Shown here in pieces: positions 4,864 to 5,517 of a stretch of 5,517 nt of DNA. Location: positions 1 through 5,517 of the forward strand of contig DURG01000213.1 of assembly GCA_012837465.1 (NCBI GenBank), given 5' to 3'. The stretch comes from Propionibacterium sp. (GTDB taxonomy: Bacteria > Actinomycetota > Actinomycetes > Propionibacteriales > Propionibacteriaceae). The notes beneath the pieces were generated by a model. It saw nothing but the letters and a program-made list of their open reading frames with translations. It was not told the origin of the DNA and made no database searches. Each line of letters starts with the position of its first letter. Position 1 is the first letter of the stretch. A program made the translations under genes and the position numbers.

Positions 4864-5442
4864 TCAGCTCAACCCCAGGATCATCAGCATGAAGAACCCC
4901 ACGCCGAGCAGCATGATGACGCTGTAGATGATGCCCAGCACGTAGCCGATCTGTCCCGTCGCCGCCCAGCGGTAGGGGGCGCCGCGCTGGACGTCCTTCT
5001 TGGCCCGGCTGCCGATGAACCAGGCCACCGGGGACAGCAGTGGGAAGAACAGGCCGACGACGCCCAGCACCAGAACGGTCACCGACGAAGGGTGCTCCGG
5101 CACGACCGGCTGGTAGTAGGGGTAGGGCTGCGGGACGTAGGGCGGCTGCTGATAGCCCTGGGTGCCGTACTGGTACGGCTGCTGGTGGGCGGGCGGCACG
5201 ACGGGCGCGGGCTGCGCAGGCGGTTGCGGCTGATAGGGCGCCGGGCTGCCGATCGGCGTGGGCGGCAACGAGGGGCTCGACGGTTGGCGCTGGGCCTGCG
5301 GCTGGGATGGAGGTGGGGGCACCGGCGACGGCTCCTCCGTCGGGTACGGGTCCGCGTACCCCGGGCCACCGAACTCGGGCCCCTTGGGCGCGATGTACGG
5401 CTCCGGTGACGGCTCTGCGGCCGGGCTCTGCTCGTTGGACAC
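4864..5442 (-). CDS. DUF4190-like membrane protein with proline-rich N-terminal tail
   Basis: 192 residues. The N-terminal 115 residues are disordered-looking and proline-rich (VPPPPSQPQAQRQP, PAPYQPQPPAQPAPVVPP), changing to a Tyr/Gln-rich stretch near 89-111 (QPYQYGTQGYQQPPY). Two hydrophobic segments follow: about 120-144 (SVTVLVLGVVGLFFPLLSPV) and about 161-191, joined by GSRAKKDVQRGAPYRW. The C-terminal half is clearly related to the downstream gene product: (A)KK[DE], GAPYxW, IGYxLG and a following S are shared, so the two arose by duplication. The function of DUF4190-type proteins is unknown; the tail probably faces the cytosol. The start is a GTG (5440-5442), supported by AGGAGGT just upstream; no ATG is available nearby. 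It is the first gene of a likely two-gene unit with 96 bp between the genes. Confidence 0.85.
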   Translation of the reverse strand: MSNEQSPAAEPSPEPYIAPKGPEFGGPGYADPYPTEEPSPVPPPPSQPQAQRQPSSPSLPPTPIGSPAPYQPQPPAQPAPVVPPAHQQPYQYGTQGYQQPPYVPQPYPYYQPVVPEHPSSVTVLVLGVVGLFFPLLSPVAWFIGSRAKKDVQRGAPYRWAATGQIGYVLGIIYSVIMLLGVGFFMLMILGLS

Positions 5443-5446
5443 CGTG

Positions 5447-5453
5447 ACCTCCT
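5447..5453 (-). promoter_or_regulatory. Ribosome binding site supporting a GTG start
   Basis: AGGAGGT on the minus strand, four bases before the GTG at 5442. This strong match makes the non-ATG start credible. Confidence 0.8.
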
Positions 5454-5464
5454 AGGTGCGCCCC

Positions 5465-5495
5465 AGTGTAGAACGAGGATCAACCATGGCGGCAA
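5465..5495 (-). promoter_or_regulatory. Probable promoter of the DUF4190-like pair
   Basis: On the minus strand TACACT (5465-5470) fits the TAnnnT -10 pattern and would give a leader of about 16 bases that contains the ribosome binding site. A partial -35, TTGCCG (5490-5495), sits 19 bases upstream, slightly wide. The -35 directly abuts the repeat arm beginning at 5496, similar to the position of a REP-like copy upstream of yaaA. Confidence 0.45.
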
Positions 5496-5517
5496 GGCGA
5501 AGGGCCCCCGCAGCCGA
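5496..5517. repeat. REP-like closing arm at the window edge, copy 4
   Basis: The 19 bases GGCGAAGGGCCCCCGCAGC (5496-5514) are identical to 1480-1498, the closing arm of REP-like copy 1, 4 kb away. No GGTCCCTGAGC arm lies to the left, so this is either a half element or part of a composite continuing beyond the window. Confidence 0.65.

Overview
The window is high-GC DNA with strong G/C third-position bias, NSS transporter genes of the MetP/MetS type, and DUF4190-like proline/tyrosine-rich membrane proteins. Together these point to an actinobacterium. A Propionibacteriaceae-like organism is my guess from the style of the intergenic repeats, but it is not proven by the sequence.

Layout, left to right. 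(1) Bases 1-1395 (+): the 3' part of an FAD-linked oxidase of the alkyldihydroxyacetonephosphate synthase (AGPS)/glycolate-oxidase type; its start lies outside the window. (2) Bases 1396-1704: 309 bp without a gene, packed with repeats. They are a 21-bp unit repeated three times right after the stop codon, a hairpin-forming REP-like element in plus orientation, a small 7-bp-stem hairpin, and two nearly identical minus-oriented copies of the same REP-like family 88 bp apart. The 88-bp spacing continues as weaker similarity through the presumed promoter and start codon of the next gene. (3) Bases 1705-2475 (+): complete yaaA (peroxide stress protein, DUF328/UPF0246), probably leaderless. (4) Bases 2567-4129 (+): complete Na+-dependent NSS-family transporter, followed with an ATGA overlap by a 40-residue membrane peptide (4126-4248). 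Together they match the MetP/MetS methionine-alanine importer organisation described in Corynebacterium glutamicum. (5) Bases 4252-4767 and 4864-5442 (both -): two tandem paralogues, each a low-complexity Pro/Gln/Tyr-rich N-terminal tail followed by two hydrophobic segments of the DUF4190 type. They converge on metS with only 3 bp between the stop codons. (6) Bases 5443-5517: the promoter and ribosome binding site of the second paralogue, then the start of another copy of the REP-like 3' arm at the window edge.

The transporter pair is a real functional unit (an importer plus its obligatory small subunit). The oxidase, yaaA and the DUF4190-like pair look like independent neighbours. No phage, IS, CRISPR, tRNA or rRNA gene was seen. 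I found no clearly new multi-gene system. The most unusual parts are the repeat mosaic upstream of yaaA, including the apparent duplication of its promoter/start region, and the paired low-complexity membrane proteins.
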